64,000 nucleotides of DNA from Nymphaea colorata (GCF_008831285.2 NC_045145.1:2106001-2170000); one strand, 5' to 3'. Numbered from the stretch's first letter, positions 47,334-58,950 are shown. Notes: generated by a model from the sequence alone, not told the origin. Translations and numbers: made by a program.

Positions 47334-47616
47334 AAATAGGTTGTAATGGGGAACCGGGTCCAATTCTGGACCCGGTCCCATGGGGCACGGGTACCAAGGC
47401 TGGCTCGGTACTCTAGGTGGCACTCTTTCTCTCCCTCCTATATAATCTTCACTTAAGTGTAATTGTTGAATTAAGTGAATAATTTTTTTTTCCCTCTCCT
47501 AGGGTTGCGGTGTGCACCTAGGTTAGAGCTTCCCATGGTTTTTTCCTCTTTCTGAGGTTTTTCCACGTATACCGTGTGTTCCTTTCTTCTTTCTTCGTGT
47601 GTTGCATGTTTCTACA
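47329..47616 (+). repeat. 5' LTR of the third copia family
   Basis: 288 bp with TG...CA ends. A TATATAA core lies near 47441 and the primer binding site follows directly. No second LTR is visible because of the gap. Confidence 0.75.
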
Positions 47617-47628
47617 TGGTATCAGAGA
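47617..47628 (+). other. Primer binding site
   Basis: TGGTATCAGAGA, initiator tRNA-Met type, directly after the LTR. Confidence 0.85.
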
Positions 47629-47674
47629 CAGGTTCGTGAGATCGTTCGGCTTCGTCTCGTGTTTCCGCCGTCAC

Positions 47675-47945
47675 CCTTGCGCCGCTGCCGCCTGCGCCGT
47701 TGGAGTTTTCCGCGCCGCCGCCTTTGGGATCTTTTGCGCCGCCGCCGTCGGACGATCCAGCGCCGCCGCCGCCGCCAGACGATCCAACGCCGCCGCCGTC
47801 AGACGATCCAGCGCCGCCGCCGGTTGCCGTTTGTAGCTTCCGCTGCCGTGGGTGTCTCCTGTTCCGCCGTCGGACGATCCAGCGCTGTCACGCCTCTGCA
47901 CCGCCGCCGTCGGGCGATCCAGGGTGTCGTCGCCGACACCTAGGG
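47675..47945 (+). repeat. GC-rich minisatellite in the copia leader
   Basis: Imperfect units combining runs of CCG with GACGATCCAG recur at least five times. In one frame they read PPPSDDPA repeats, but the frame has no protein beyond the repeat, so I treat it as leader DNA. Confidence 0.75.
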
Positions 47946-48025
47946 TTCCGTGTGGTGCTGGTGTTTCAGCCGCCGCTGTGTTGTCTTGTTGTTGCCTAGT
48001 GTTGCGTCTGACTTGACTGCTTGTG

Positions 48026-49341
48026 ATGGCGGAAGAGATCGCACCTAAAAGTGATGTGGCCTTTGACGCGGGCAGCGCTGCCAAGAGCGAGATCTTACCG
48101 GTCCAGGTCACACCCATTCGTCTGACTAAAGACAACTATCTCTCCTGGTCTGCTGCTCTCGAGATTGGGATAACAAGCCGTGGCCGTCTTTCCTATATCA
48201 CAGGCGACAAACCGGCGCCCAGCAAAACTGATCCTCAATGGGCGACATGGGTGTTGGAAGACAGTCAGGTTAAGGTGTGGATCATCAGCTCTTTGTCCGC
48301 TGATATTCAGCCTCTTATTCTGTAGAAGCCGACTTCGTTTGATATGTGGACTGTGCTTGCGAGGATGTATGGTCGCAAGAAAAGTGTTCTGCGTACGTAC
48401 CAGATTAAACGCAGTATTTATTCTCTGAAACAGGTTGACCTGTCTGTTGCCTCCTTCTATGCAGCCCTGAAAACTAAGTGGGAGGAACTTGATTATCATG
48501 TGAATGATAATTGGGACTGTGGTTCTGATCATGCCTGGTACTGGGAAAAGGAATGGATGGACCGAACGTTCCTTTTTCTTGGAGGCTTGCGTGATGAGTT
48601 TGAATCCATTCGCAGTCAAATTCTCAACTGTGATGAGATTTCTGGAATAGAAGATGTTTATGCTAGAGTGGAATCCGAGGAACAAAGACGCTAAGTGATG
48701 CAGATTGACCCCAGTCATGGTAATGGTCCCTCGGCCTTTGTTAGCCGTTCTTCTGTGTCTGGCCAGTGCCCTGTTAGGCGGTGTACACATTGTCACAAGT
48801 AAGGTCATTCTGTTGACTTTTGTTGGGATCTACACCCTGAGAAGAGACTTGTTCGTGGTCGCCCTCCGTCTAGTCGGCGAGGTTCTCTTGTGCAGGACTC
48901 AAATCAGAGTGGTTCTTCTAGTGGTGAAAAGTCGAGGCCTTCCCCGAATCAAATCAAGGAACTACAAGCTTACATCAGTCGCCTTTCTACTACGTCAAAG
49001 GACACATCTACGTCTGATGGAGCTAAGTTAGCTCAGGCTCTTGTTGCTACTAGTGATCAAGGTAATTCCCCTCCCGGTGATTGGATTGTTGACAGTGGGG
49101 CTACTCATCATATGACCGGGGACCTTAAGATGTTTCAAGAATACAAGTTGACTTCTGGGCAGCAACGTGTATCTATGGCTGATGGTTCTTTTATTTCTGT
49201 GGCTGGAAAAGGGAGTTTATCATTACTGAACAAATATTGTCTTCATAATGCCCTGCATGTTCCTAATATTCCCGTAAATTTGTTATCTGTCAGCAGTATT
49301 ACCAAAGAGCTAAACTGTAATATAATATTTTCTGCTGATCG
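48026..49341 (+). pseudogene. Copia gag-protease with three stops, truncated by the gap
   Basis: From the ATG at 48026 one frame reads a DUF4219/UBN2-type gag (LTKDNYLSWSAALEIG, then YGRKKSVLRTYQIKR and YAALKTKWEEL), a CTHCHK-x-GHSVDFCWD zinc knuckle near 48785-48820 and a protease start WIVDSGATHHMTGD. Three in-frame stops break it: TAG at 48323, TAA at 48692 and TAA at 48800, with no frameshift before the gap. The third falls inside the zinc knuckle. All three could arise from glutamine codons by single C-to-T changes. This is a dead copy as assembled. Confidence 0.85.
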
Positions 49342-49441
49342 NNNNNNNNNNNNNNNNNNNNNNNNNNNNNNNNNNNNNNNNNNNNNNNNNNNNNNNNNNN
49401 NNNNNNNNNNNNNNNNNNNNNNNNNNNNNNNNNNNNNNNNN
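49342..49441. other. Assembly gap (100 N)
   Basis: Exactly 100 N, a standard placeholder for a gap of unknown length. It removes the rest of the copia element and part of the cystatin 5' flank. Confidence 0.99.
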
Positions 49442-49742
49442 GAAGGATGGAAGAAAGGTTGACCACTTAACGCATTTCAATTCTGTGGTATTTGGTCTCC
49501 TGAACAACGGCGAAGGCTGAAAATTGTGGAGAGGAAGCTGAGGGGTCAAACGCTCCTTCTAGTTGCATTCTTATTCTCCAGACGCATGCTTTGGCATCCC
49601 AACGTGCCAAATTACCCCTTTAAATATGAGCTCAGGCAGCTTTCTCAAGACGTCGTTGGTCGTTGGCTGATATCTTGACTCATTTCAACATTTCTCCGTT
49701 CTTTCCTACGTAGATCCGATCCCTTCTCAATTCCCTGTCCTA

Positions 49743-50042
49743 ATGGATTCTTTCAATTCCTCTGCGACCTTGTTCGGCGGTTTCCAGCCAATCCCGGACG
49801 TGAAGAACAACAATGATGTGCAGGAGCTGGGTAAGTTTGCAGTGGCAGAGTACAAGGCAGAGTACAAGAAGGAGCACCCAGGAGAAGCAGCTCTACTGTT
49901 CGCAGAGGTGGTGGAGGCTCAGAGCCAGGTGGTGGCCGGAACCAACTACAAACTGCTGATCAAGGCCCTGGAAGCGGGGTATCTTAGGCACTACAAAGGC
50001 TCTTTGTGTATGAGAAGCCATGGGAGCACGTCAAGACCCTGA
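49743..50042 (+). pseudogene. Phytocystatin paralogue 1, C-terminus frameshifted (99 aa)
   Basis: Encodes a cystatin, a reversible inhibitor of papain-type cysteine proteases. Visible are an N-terminal GG (residues 12-13), the plant signature region LGKFAVAEYK (residues 29-38) and the reactive loop QVVAG (62-66). After HYK (about residue 85) two single-base insertions relative to the copy at 56418 shift the frame. The second hairpin, which should contain the Trp of the 'PW' loop, is then lost; it survives out of frame as YEKPWEHVKTLTSFE. A 12-bp tandem duplication (GCAGAGTACAAG twice, 49845-49868) adds residues in the helix. No signal peptide and no intron. The TATA position reads TTTAAATA rather than TATAAATA. 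It is likely a pseudogene or makes a weakened inhibitor. Confidence 0.85.
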
Positions 50043-50189
50043 CATCGTTTGAATCTGTTTTCCCCTCATTAAGCAATGCTTGCTTGCTGCTGCCATCTTC
50101 TATGTTGAACCTCTGCATTCATCCGTTCATAGCTCATGATAAAGTTCTATGGAACGCTCCTAGAACCCCATGGTCTGTCGTTGCAATGT

Positions 50190-50784
50190 TTCTCTGTTCG
50201 TCTAACTTCTGCTTCTAGTCACAATCGGTTCTTTGGTGATATTGTAATAAACTGTTTGGCATTGTTTAAGTATGTCGTCCCATTGAAATTGGATTAAATA
50301 AATATTTGATCGGATTTAGAATCTAAATATCCTATATCCAATATCAATACAGTTTGACATATTGTAATGTGGTTTGGATTCATTTAAAAATCGGATTATA
50401 AATGGGTTTTTATAGTGAATTCTGATTTGGATATGGTATAAATTTTTCTTCATTTATGTCTCAATCTAGATATGTGAATATCCAAAGAAACAAATAGTAA
50501 AGGTATATCTGATTCGAATCTAATCCATTGGCATCCCTGAGAATGAACCAAGTTTTCTCTAAAATCGAGCTAGCCTTGTAAGCACTGACACAATCCATAA
50601 ATTTTAACATGTAGCATGGATTTTAAATCCTTGATCATTAGTTTGTTTAAAATGAGATCTTCCAAAAAACACCTTTTAAGCCTCTTGAAACTAAATCTGA
50701 GGCTATCAAAAACAGCCTATAAGTTGTGGCTTCACCATAAATCATTAGTACCACTTTGTTGCATGATCTGTCTAGTGACTGCTG

Positions 50785-50833
<49 letters not shown>

Positions 50834-51540
50834 TCTTGAGATCCTAATCAAAATTTTTTTAACCTTTTTGGGAGCCATTTTTGGGAGCCATGTTGGTGTC
50901 GTTGCAATGTGTCTCTGTTTGTCTAACTTCTGCTTCTAGTCACAATCCGTTCTTTGGTGATATTGTAATAAGCCGTTTGGCATTGTTTAAGTATGTAGTC
51001 CCATTGGAATTGGATTTAAATAAATATTTGTTCGGATTTAGAATCTAAATATCCAATATCCAATATCCAATATCAATACAGTTTGACATATTGTAATGTG
51101 GTTTGGATTCATTTTAAAAATCGGATTCTAACTGGGTTTGTATAGTGAATTCAGATTTGGATATGGTATAAATTTTTTTTTCATTTAGGTCTCAATCCAG
51201 ATATGTGAATATCCAAAGAAACAAATATAGTAAAGGTATATCTAATTCGAATCCAATCCATTGGCATCCCTTAGATTGAACCAAGTTTTCTCTAAAATCG
51301 AGCTAGTCTTGTAAGCATTGACACAATCTCATAAATTTTAACATGTAGCATGGATTTTAAATCCATCATCATTAGTTTGTTTAAACCGAAGATCTTCCAA
51401 AAAACACCTTTTTAAGCCTCTTGAAACTAAAATTTGAGGCTATCAAAAACAACCTATAAATTGTGGCTATATATATATATCCTCTTGAGGTCCTAATCAA
51501 AATTTTTTTAACCTTTTTGGGAGCTATGTTGGCCAATTTA
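50190..51540 (+). repeat. Tandem duplication of the cystatin 3' flank
   Basis: Sequence 50190-50900 is repeated with a few percent change at about 50907-51540. Both copies begin with the TTTCTCTGTTCGTCTAACTTC-like stretch and run through a TA microsatellite (50789-50832, shortened in the second copy). The flank of the other cystatin (56870 onward) has it once, so this is a local duplication. Confidence 0.85.
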
Positions 51541-53050
51541 AAGATTGTTGTGTTTCACATTTGTCACTTAATCTCCAACAAAGCCTGGTATACATGGGTC
51601 AAGTTAATGTTTGGTTTTTGGTGTCTCTTGAAAAGGTAAGTCTGGAGTGGGGCATTTGAGATTTTGGATGGACGACTTTCCCATGCCCGCAGGCTCGTGA
51701 TCCTTAAAATGCATAATAATAATGACAGAATGACCACTGTTTTATATATAAATGGGTTTTTGAATGGAAACAACAAAAGTTGCGGCTCTTATGAACCTGC
51801 CTGAAAAATAGGACAAATACATGGAACACAATAACAAGTGTTTTATGGATCCACTCTATTTTTTGCATTAGATTCATGAGACAGTAAAAAAAAAGTGTTA
51901 CTGTTATTAAACAACCTCTTAATGACATAGTTGTTTCAATGATTTAGATGAATTGGTTTGCGAATAGGCTAAACATAAAAAAAGTTTTTCACAAGTACAA
52001 GATAGAAATATATAATTAAATATAGGCAAACATAATAAAATTCGATCAACATTAGGAAAAAATAGTTTTAAAAATGGCACATGAAACTTTTGAATCAGCA
52101 TGCTGGATCAAACCAGTTTGCCGCCGGTTTCGGTTTTGCTTAGGTCGATTTTGACTTCCAAAACAACTATGCTTCCTCGTTCAACCGATTCCAAAAGAAA
52201 TGGAATTGGACACCATTCAATGTTCCGATTCTTTTAAGAAGGAAAAAAGCTGATCGGATTCTTTTATTAAACTCATTTATCGTGATGGCAATGTTCCCCA
52301 CCCGTTTTCCAGCAGCCAGCAGGACTTCTTGTTTCACTCGTCAATAATTATCCAGGAAAAAGACCTTTCGTTGAATATGTGTCTCTACATCCTTTTCGAT
52401 ATTGTTTATTTCTGAAAAACATGATCACCATTTAGACAAAATTAATTTAATGGAAAATCTGAATTTTGCTTCTGCATGAGTACAATTTGAATGTCTATAT
52501 ATACTTATATAAGCAGGCACTTGGATGGTAAAAGAATAAAAATGTGTCGCCTAAATCTTTAGCAACGAGGGTGTTAAATAAAGATAATTTATAATGTAGC
52601 ACGGTTTTTCTTTTACCCTATTTATATCAATGTTTGTTGTATTTTTTAGTCATAATCTTTAGAGTCTGTTTTGGCAATACTAACACATTGAACTGTCTTA
52701 CGAATTTGTCTCATAAAATAATGCATATCCATGGCACCAGATAACACATTGTTCCATGAAACTGCCTTATTTTGTAGCTCAAATGCATTGAACAGTATAT
52801 TGCTGCCAAACACTGCCATATATTTTTGAATGGAAAAATAATTAAAACATGTTTTCAAAAATAAACTTTAAAAGTGTGGGTATTAGCAACAATTTAATTT
52901 GTAGTCATCCTTTATGGTATTTTAAAGAGCCATTTAGCAGCATCTGTCAACCAGCAAAAAAAACAACAAAAGTAAAGCTCCCAAGATCGAAACTAAGCCA
53001 ACTTTGTGCTTCTGTGCAATGTTTACTGAAATTATTTGGATGTCAGTAAA
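51541..53050. other. Intergenic DNA; part of the cystatin segmental duplication
   Basis: Up to about 51660 it still resembles 58240-58380 beside the other cystatin. After that no gene or element was recognised. Confidence 0.45.
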
Positions 53051-53363
53051 ACTTTAAGCGACGTTCAACAAATAGAAAAACCTAGCAAGGAGATTGGGGA
53101 ACACCCTTTTTATATTGTAGCCGTCCAAAAACGATGAGAACACTAGTCGAAAAAATGCGGTAACTGCTAGTGGGAAGAAGAGGCAAGAGAATATAAAAAA
53201 AGAGAAGAAGAAGAAATGAGAAGAAAGTTTGAAGCCTTTACCGACATCTGAGTGTGGAAGACATTGGTAAAGGCCCAAGTAAAAGTAGGGTTATACAGAC
53301 ACGCAGGGCGGACGTTGCTAATTTTAAGCCAGGGAAAATTTTTTATCGACGCGAACTAATTTC

Positions 53364-55180
53364 TTTTTATCAACGTTTGCAAAGTGAACATCGGAACAAG
53401 TAACATTTTACTGATGTTCAATGATGCACGTTGGTAACAATTTTTTTTAGCGACATTTGTAAAACGAATGTCCATAAAAAGAAACGGGACTTCAATAGCG
53501 CAACACGTCGGTGAAGGCTGTTTTTCACCTACATTTTTCTCTAAACGTCGGTAAAAATAAATTTTCACCGACCTTTGCCGCTGGACGTCAATATCGACGC
53601 CAGTTTTTCCATGCGTTGGTGAATCCATCTTTTTTCAAGATCATTTTCTACTTTCTTGTTAATTTTGGGTGATAAAGAGGGTAACTTATTTAGGTGATGA
53701 AACTATATACGGTGGCAGTTGTTTCACCATCTTTGAAATTTTGAGCCATCGTTAAAAACATGTTTTTAGTTTTTTAAATCAATAAATTACAATGGTGGCA
53801 AAAAACACTGGAATATTATAGTAATACTAGTGAGAGATTTCACATACATAAATAGCCAACACCGGGGGCGTCAAATTCAACATAAAGTTTATGGCGACAG
53901 TTGCATCATCTGTGGCCTTGTCCGCAAAAAGGGTTACTAAAATATGTAAGTGATGCATAAAAGTATGGGGGAAGTTTGATTTCAATTTTCATGGGGAGTT
54001 GTCATGCTGTTTTCTATCAATTGTGATTTTGTTGGAGTATTAGAAATGTGTTGAATTGATTTCTGATTTGATTTTGCATCATGTAGAAAATTAATTCAAT
54101 CTTTCAATTGATTTCTCCATACTAATCTTAAAGGGTTGTCCAGTTTCTTCTTGACGATGTCTACAAAGTGAACAAGTTACTTTTGACCGAAGTTCAGTGA
54201 TGGACGTCGATAAAAGTTTATTTTTTAGCGACATTTGTAAAACGCACGTCGACATTTGCCATTGGATGTCAGTATCGACGTCAGTTTCTCGTGTGTCGGT
54301 GAATCCATCTTTTCTTGTAGTGTGGTTTCAAGATCCTTTTCAGTTTTCTTGTTAATTTTGGGTGATAAGATGGTAACCTATTGTGGTGATGAAACTCTAT
54401 ACACTGGCAGCTATTTCACCTTCTATGAAATTTTCTGCCAGTGTTAGAAACATGTTTTTAGTTTGTTCAACCGATAAATTACAACAGGGCAAAAAGCACT
54501 AGATTATTATAGTAATACTAGTGAGAGATTTCACACACATGAATAGCGAACACCGGGAACGTTAAATTCGTCATAAAGTTTGTTGCGACAGTTACATCAT
54601 TTGTGTCGTTGTCAGTTAAAAAGGTCAATAAAACATGTAACTGATGCATAAAAGTATGGGGGAAGTTTAATTGAATTTTCATGGGGTATTGTTATGTTTT
54701 CTATCAACTCTTATTTTGTTGGAGTGTTTGAAATGTGTTGAATTGATCTCTGCTCTGGTTTTGCATTATGTAGAAAATTTGTTCAATGTTCTAATTGGTT
54801 TCTTCATAGTAATCATAAAGGATTGTCCAGTTTCTTTTTATCGACGTCTTCAAAGTGAACGTCAGTACAAGTAGCTTTTTACCCATGTTCAGTGATGGAC
54901 ATTGGTAAAAGTTTCCTTTTTAGCGACATTTGCAAAATAGACGTCGATAAAAAGAAACTGGACATTGGTAACACCACGTGTCGTTAAAGGCTGTTTTTCA
55001 CCGACATTTTTCTCTAAGTGTCGATAAAAATGAACATTCACCGACATTTGCCACTGGAATTCGGTATCGACCTAAGTTTTCCCAAGCGTCGTTGAATCCA
55101 AATTTTCCTGTATTGTGGTTTCAAGATCCTTTTCTATTTTCTTGTTGATTTTGGGTGATAAGATGGTAACTTATTGGGGT
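53364..55180 (+). repeat. Tandem array of about 0.7-0.8-kb units with CACTA-like subterminal motifs
   Basis: Three units start at about 53364, 54145 and 54827 (the last partial). Each opens with CGACGT/CGTCGGTAAAA-type short repeats in both orientations, as in CACTA subterminal regions. The second unit also has TTTTCTTGTAGTG at 54309-54321, the reverse complement of the classic CACTACAAGAAAA end; the matching points in units one and three are altered. Each unit continues with the same non-repetitive ~500 bp. An inverted relative lies at 58380-58950. No transposase was seen. Confidence 0.65.
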
Positions 55181-55504
55181 GATGTATATGGGGGAATTGA
55201 AATTTTTTTTCTAACGGATATTTCTGAATAAAAATTTTAAAACCTTTGCTGAAAAACAGCTGCTATGTATTAGCGATGGTTTATATTATGGCGATAGATT
55301 ATAATGGTTTATCATCCGACAATATCAAGCTGCCAGCAAATTTCAATTCTCCCATGCACATGGTCACCCCCAGTGAAAGTAAAGTAGAAAGCCAAAGAAA
55401 AAAGTTAAAAGAGGATGAAAATGCCTCCTCTTAAGAAGGTGCCCATGTTAGTCACCAAACATAAAACCCGCTCTCCACGTTCAGATCCGATGTATCTTAA
55501 AAAC

Positions 55505-55729
55505 TTATCTTTCCATAAAATTTCAGTATTTCTGCAAACCGGGAGTCATCATTTTTTTCATTTAATGAAAGAAAAGAGCATTCATCTATATTCCATGTTT
55601 GCATATTCTTTGAGTCTCGATATGTTGATATCGAGTTAGTTCACACTTATCTTTCCGTAAAATTTTCAATATTACTGCAAACCGGAAGTCATCATTTTTC
55701 ATTAAGTGAAAGAAAGGAGCACTCATCTT
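55505..55729 (+). repeat. Two copies of an about 83-bp sequence
   Basis: 55505-55587 and 55647-55729 share TTATCTTTCC, then CTGCAAACCGG, AGTCATCATTTTT and AGCA(T/C)TCATCT in the same order, separated by about 60 bp. Confidence 0.75.
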
Positions 55730-56071
55730 ATATATTCATGAGAAGCAATAGCAACGAAATAAAGTCTGACACGTTATGGGATCACCGCGTAGAGAAAGAG
55801 TTTGATCAAATTAACAAAGAAAGAATGCTGAAGATTGAGCAAATGAAACCAGAGGACTAGGGAGTCCACATTCTATTGTTTTCTCAAAGTCTTGGGGCGG
55901 TCAATTTGTTATTGATATTACGTGGAAGTCCTAGACGGGGCAATTTTTTGCGTTTTTTTTCAAAATTAAATCCTACATTTGTTGGGGGAGATGGAGAAGA
56001 GCTGAAACTGTCCCTCCTTCCACTTCTCCTCAAATTTGAAGGTATCTAAAATCGTGCCTTGTATATAATTC

Positions 56072-56077
<6 letters not shown>

Positions 56078-56111
<34 letters not shown>
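56078..56111. repeat. (TA)n microsatellite upstream of cystatin 2
   Basis: About 34 bases of TA alternation just before the cystatin promoter region that is shared with paralogue 1. Confidence 0.9.
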
Positions 56112-56115
<4 letters not shown>

Positions 56116-56285
56116 AAGTAAGGTTGACCACTTAACGCATTCCAATTCTGTCGTAGTTGGTATCCTCAACAACGGCGAAGGCTGAAAATTGAGGAAGGGG
56201 AAGAGGACGGGTCAAACGCTGTTTCTAGTTGCATTTCTTATTCTCCAAACGCTTGCTTTGGGATCCCAACGTGCCAAATTGGCCC

Positions 56286-56293
56286 TATAAATA
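56286..56293 (+). promoter_or_regulatory. TATA box of cystatin 2
   Basis: TATAAATA, 125 bp upstream of the ATG, in a promoter block conserved with paralogue 1. There the same position reads TTTAAATA. Confidence 0.65.
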
Positions 56294-56417
56294 TGAGCTC
56301 AGGCAGGTTTCTCAAGACCATCAATGGTCGTTGGCTGATATATTAACTCATTTCAAAATTTATACATTCTTTCCTCCATAGATCCGATCCCTTCTCAATT
56401 CCCAATTCCCTGTCCTA

Positions 56418-56747
56418 ATGGCTTCTTCCAATTCCTCAGTGACCGCTTTCGGCGGTTTCCATCCTTTCGGCGGTTTGCAGCCGATCCCGGACGTGAAGAA
56501 CAACATGCATGTACAGGAGCTGGGTAAGTTTGCGGTGGCTGAATTCAACAAGAAGCACCAAGAAGCAGCAGCCCTAGTGTTCGTAGAGGTGGTGGAGGCT
56601 CAGAGCCAGGTGGTGGCCGGAACCAACTACAGACTGCATATCGAGACCCTCAAAGCAGGGTGTGTCAGGCACTACAAGGCTCTTGTGTATGAGAAGACAT
56701 GGGAGAACGTCAAGACCCTGACATCGTTTGAGCCTGTTTTCCCTTGA
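56418..56747 (+). CDS. Phytocystatin (cysteine protease inhibitor), intact, 109 aa
   Basis: A single-exon cystatin that would inhibit papain-like and legumain-related proteases, in the cytosol as no signal peptide is visible. Motifs: Gly pairs near the N-terminus (residues 12-13 and 18-19), the plant-specific helix signature LGKFAVAEFN (35-44), reactive loop QVVAG (64-68) and the second hairpin KTWENVKTL (93-101). In most phytocystatins that hairpin has Pro-Trp; here Thr94 precedes Trp95, which may lower affinity. The length is normal for a group without C-terminal extension. It shares promoter, coding and 3' flank homology with the damaged paralogue at 49743, so the two arose by segmental duplication. 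The ATG at 56418 is the first in frame after the TATA box. Confidence 0.9.
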   Translation: MASSNSSVTAFGGFHPFGGLQPIPDVKNNMHVQELGKFAVAEFNKKHQEAAALVFVEVVEAQSQVVAGTNYRLHIETLKAGCVRHYKALVYEKTWENVKTLTSFEPVFP

Positions 56748-56869
56748 TTAAGCAATGCTTGCTTGCTGCTGCCATCTTCTGTGTTGAACCTCTCTGCATT
56801 CATTCCGTTCATAGCTCATGATAAAGTTCTATGGAACGATCATAGAACCCCTTGTCGTTGCATGTTTCT

Positions 56870-58037
56870 CTGTTCGTCTACGATCTGTTTCTAGTCACAA
56901 TCAGTTCTTTGGTGATCGTGCAATAAGCCGTTTGGCATTGTTTAATTTTTTATGTCCTGAAAGTGTTGTTTGTAGTTCTTCCAATTAATTAAATTCTGTT
57001 GCATGCATGTCATGGATCACAGCAAAATTTAAGTACGACATCCCATTGGAATTGGATTTATATAAATATGCGATCGGTTTGAGAATCTAAATATCCTATA
57101 TCCGATATCCAATATCGACGAAGTTTAACATATTGTAACGTGGTTTGGATTCAATTTAAAAATCAGATTCTAACCAGATTTGGATTGTGAATGCAGATTC
57201 AGATATGGTACAGATTTTTTTTCATTTGTGTCTCTAGTTGGATATATGAATATTCAAAGAAATGAATACATTAAAAAGTATATCTGATTCAATTCCAATC
57301 CATTGGCATGCCTCCGACTGAACCAAGTTTCCTCTTACATGGAGCTACTTTTATAAGCATTGACACAATCCCGGCTCTCTATGAGTAAGTATCAGATTGG
57401 ATTGAAATTTAATAAATGACACAATTCTCTGGTCCCCGACCTCTGCCCCTGTTTACGAGTAGGAAAGTACAAAATTAACATAATTCTTGGTTTTCTGAAT
57501 TGTTAAGAAAGTAGCAGTTTGAGAAGTGTGCAACAGTGAAATTGGATGAAAACTCAGTCCCAGTCGATGAAGATCAGTTTATAGCATTGGTTGATGATGT
57601 GGGATTGACAATAGGCCCTTGAGATGTCAATGTAACAAGAGCTAGCTATGGGACAGTGAAAGGAACAATGCACTGTCACACAGAGCAGAGTACAATAGAG
57701 TAGATGAAAACAGAACAAAGAAATGATATATTGGAAACAGCGGCAGCCAGTAAACATATGGTTGTCGTTGTTTCACCATTGGTCAAATATTCATGGTGAT
57801 CTGAGTTCATATGAATTCAGATCCATGGATTTATGGTCGGACCTCCCCTCGTCTAACCTTAAACCCATGACTTTTGACATGTAGCATGGATTTCAAATCA
57901 TAATCATTAGTTTGACTGAAAATCTTCCAAAACACACCATTTTAGGCATCCTCCGAACTAAAATCTGAGGCTACCAAAAACAACCTATAAGTTGTGCCTT
58001 CACCATAAATTTATTTGGCTGCACTTTGTTGCATGAT

Positions 58038-58129
<92 letters not shown>

Positions 58130-58240
58130 AGAGAGAGGAAAACAGGTAGCTACCAAACTTTCCTCTACAAGACCTAAACAAGATTTTTTATTTTTTTTTT
58201 AGGAGCAATTTTGGCCTATTAAAAAACAGGTTGTGTTTTA
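56870..58240 (+). repeat. 3' flank of cystatin 2, duplicated relative to 50190-51540
   Basis: Homologous to the flank of paralogue 1 but interrupted near 57000 and 57380-57880 by unrelated stretches. It contains a CT/TA compound microsatellite (about 58030-58127). Confidence 0.7.
58030..58127. repeat. (CT)n(TA)n compound microsatellite
   Basis: About 45 bases of CT alternation pass directly into about 50 bases of TA. Confidence 0.9.
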
Positions 58241-58379
58241 GATATATCACTTAATCTCTACCACTTGATCATTTTTAGTTGATGGATTATATGATTCTCA
58301 TCAAAACCTGGTATAGAATGGTCAAGTTAATGTTTTGTTTTCGGTGTCCCTTGAAAAGGTGAGTCTGTAGTGGGCCATT

Positions 58380-58950
58380 TTAGTGACCTTTTTACCTGAC
58401 AAGGCCACAAGTGATGCAATTGTCGCATTGAACTTTATAGCGAATCTAGCATCCCTGGTGTTGGCCCTACTATAATATGCCAGTGCTCTTTGCCACAACT
58501 ATAATTTATCGATTTACAAAAATAAAAAAAATGTTTCTAACGCTGGCTCAAAATTTCATAGAAGGTGAAATAGCTGCCACGGTATAGAGTTTCATCACCT
58601 CAATAAGCTATCATCTTAATGATCTTGAAACCACACATGGATTCACTGACGCATGGGTCAATACCGCCATCCAACAGCAAATATCAGTGAAAATTCATTT
58701 TTTAGCGATGTTGAGAGAAAAATGTCGGTGAAAAATAGCCTTCACCAACGTTCACCAATGCGTGGCATTTTTATGCCCGTTTTACGAACGTCGCTAAGAA
58801 GGAACTTTTATCGACGTCTAGCATTGAACGTCGACAAAAATTACTTGTATCGACGTTCATTTTACAGACAAAAAAGAAACTAGTTTTATCGACGCGTGAT
58901 CATGGTTGCGTCGGTGTAATTTTTTCCCGTTACAAAATTACTAATGTGTC
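58380..58950 (-). repeat. Inverted relative of the 53.4-55.2 kb unit
   Basis: The reverse complement shows the same order: CGACGT/CGTCGGT short repeats, then TTTCAAGATC and GATGAAACTCTATACC, as in the tandem array units. Confidence 0.65.

Larger units (their letters stand above)
47329..49341 (+). mobile_element. Third Ty1/copia family: 5' part, cut by the assembly gap
   Basis: A 288-bp LTR (47329-47616, TGTTGA...TCTACA) is followed directly by a primer binding site, a GC-rich leader and a gag-protease frame that runs into the N gap. The integrase, RT, RNase H and 3' LTR would lie in the gap; sequence just after it is already cystatin flank. The true gap is therefore probably several kb, not 100 bp. 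Confidence 0.85.

Noticed and set aside
47599-48135. Arg/Ala/Pro-rich frames on both strands
   Set aside because: Shadows of the CCG minisatellite in the copia leader.
48095-48808. A 237-aa minus-strand frame
   Set aside because: Exact antisense of the copia gag; the sense strand carries the recognisable domains.
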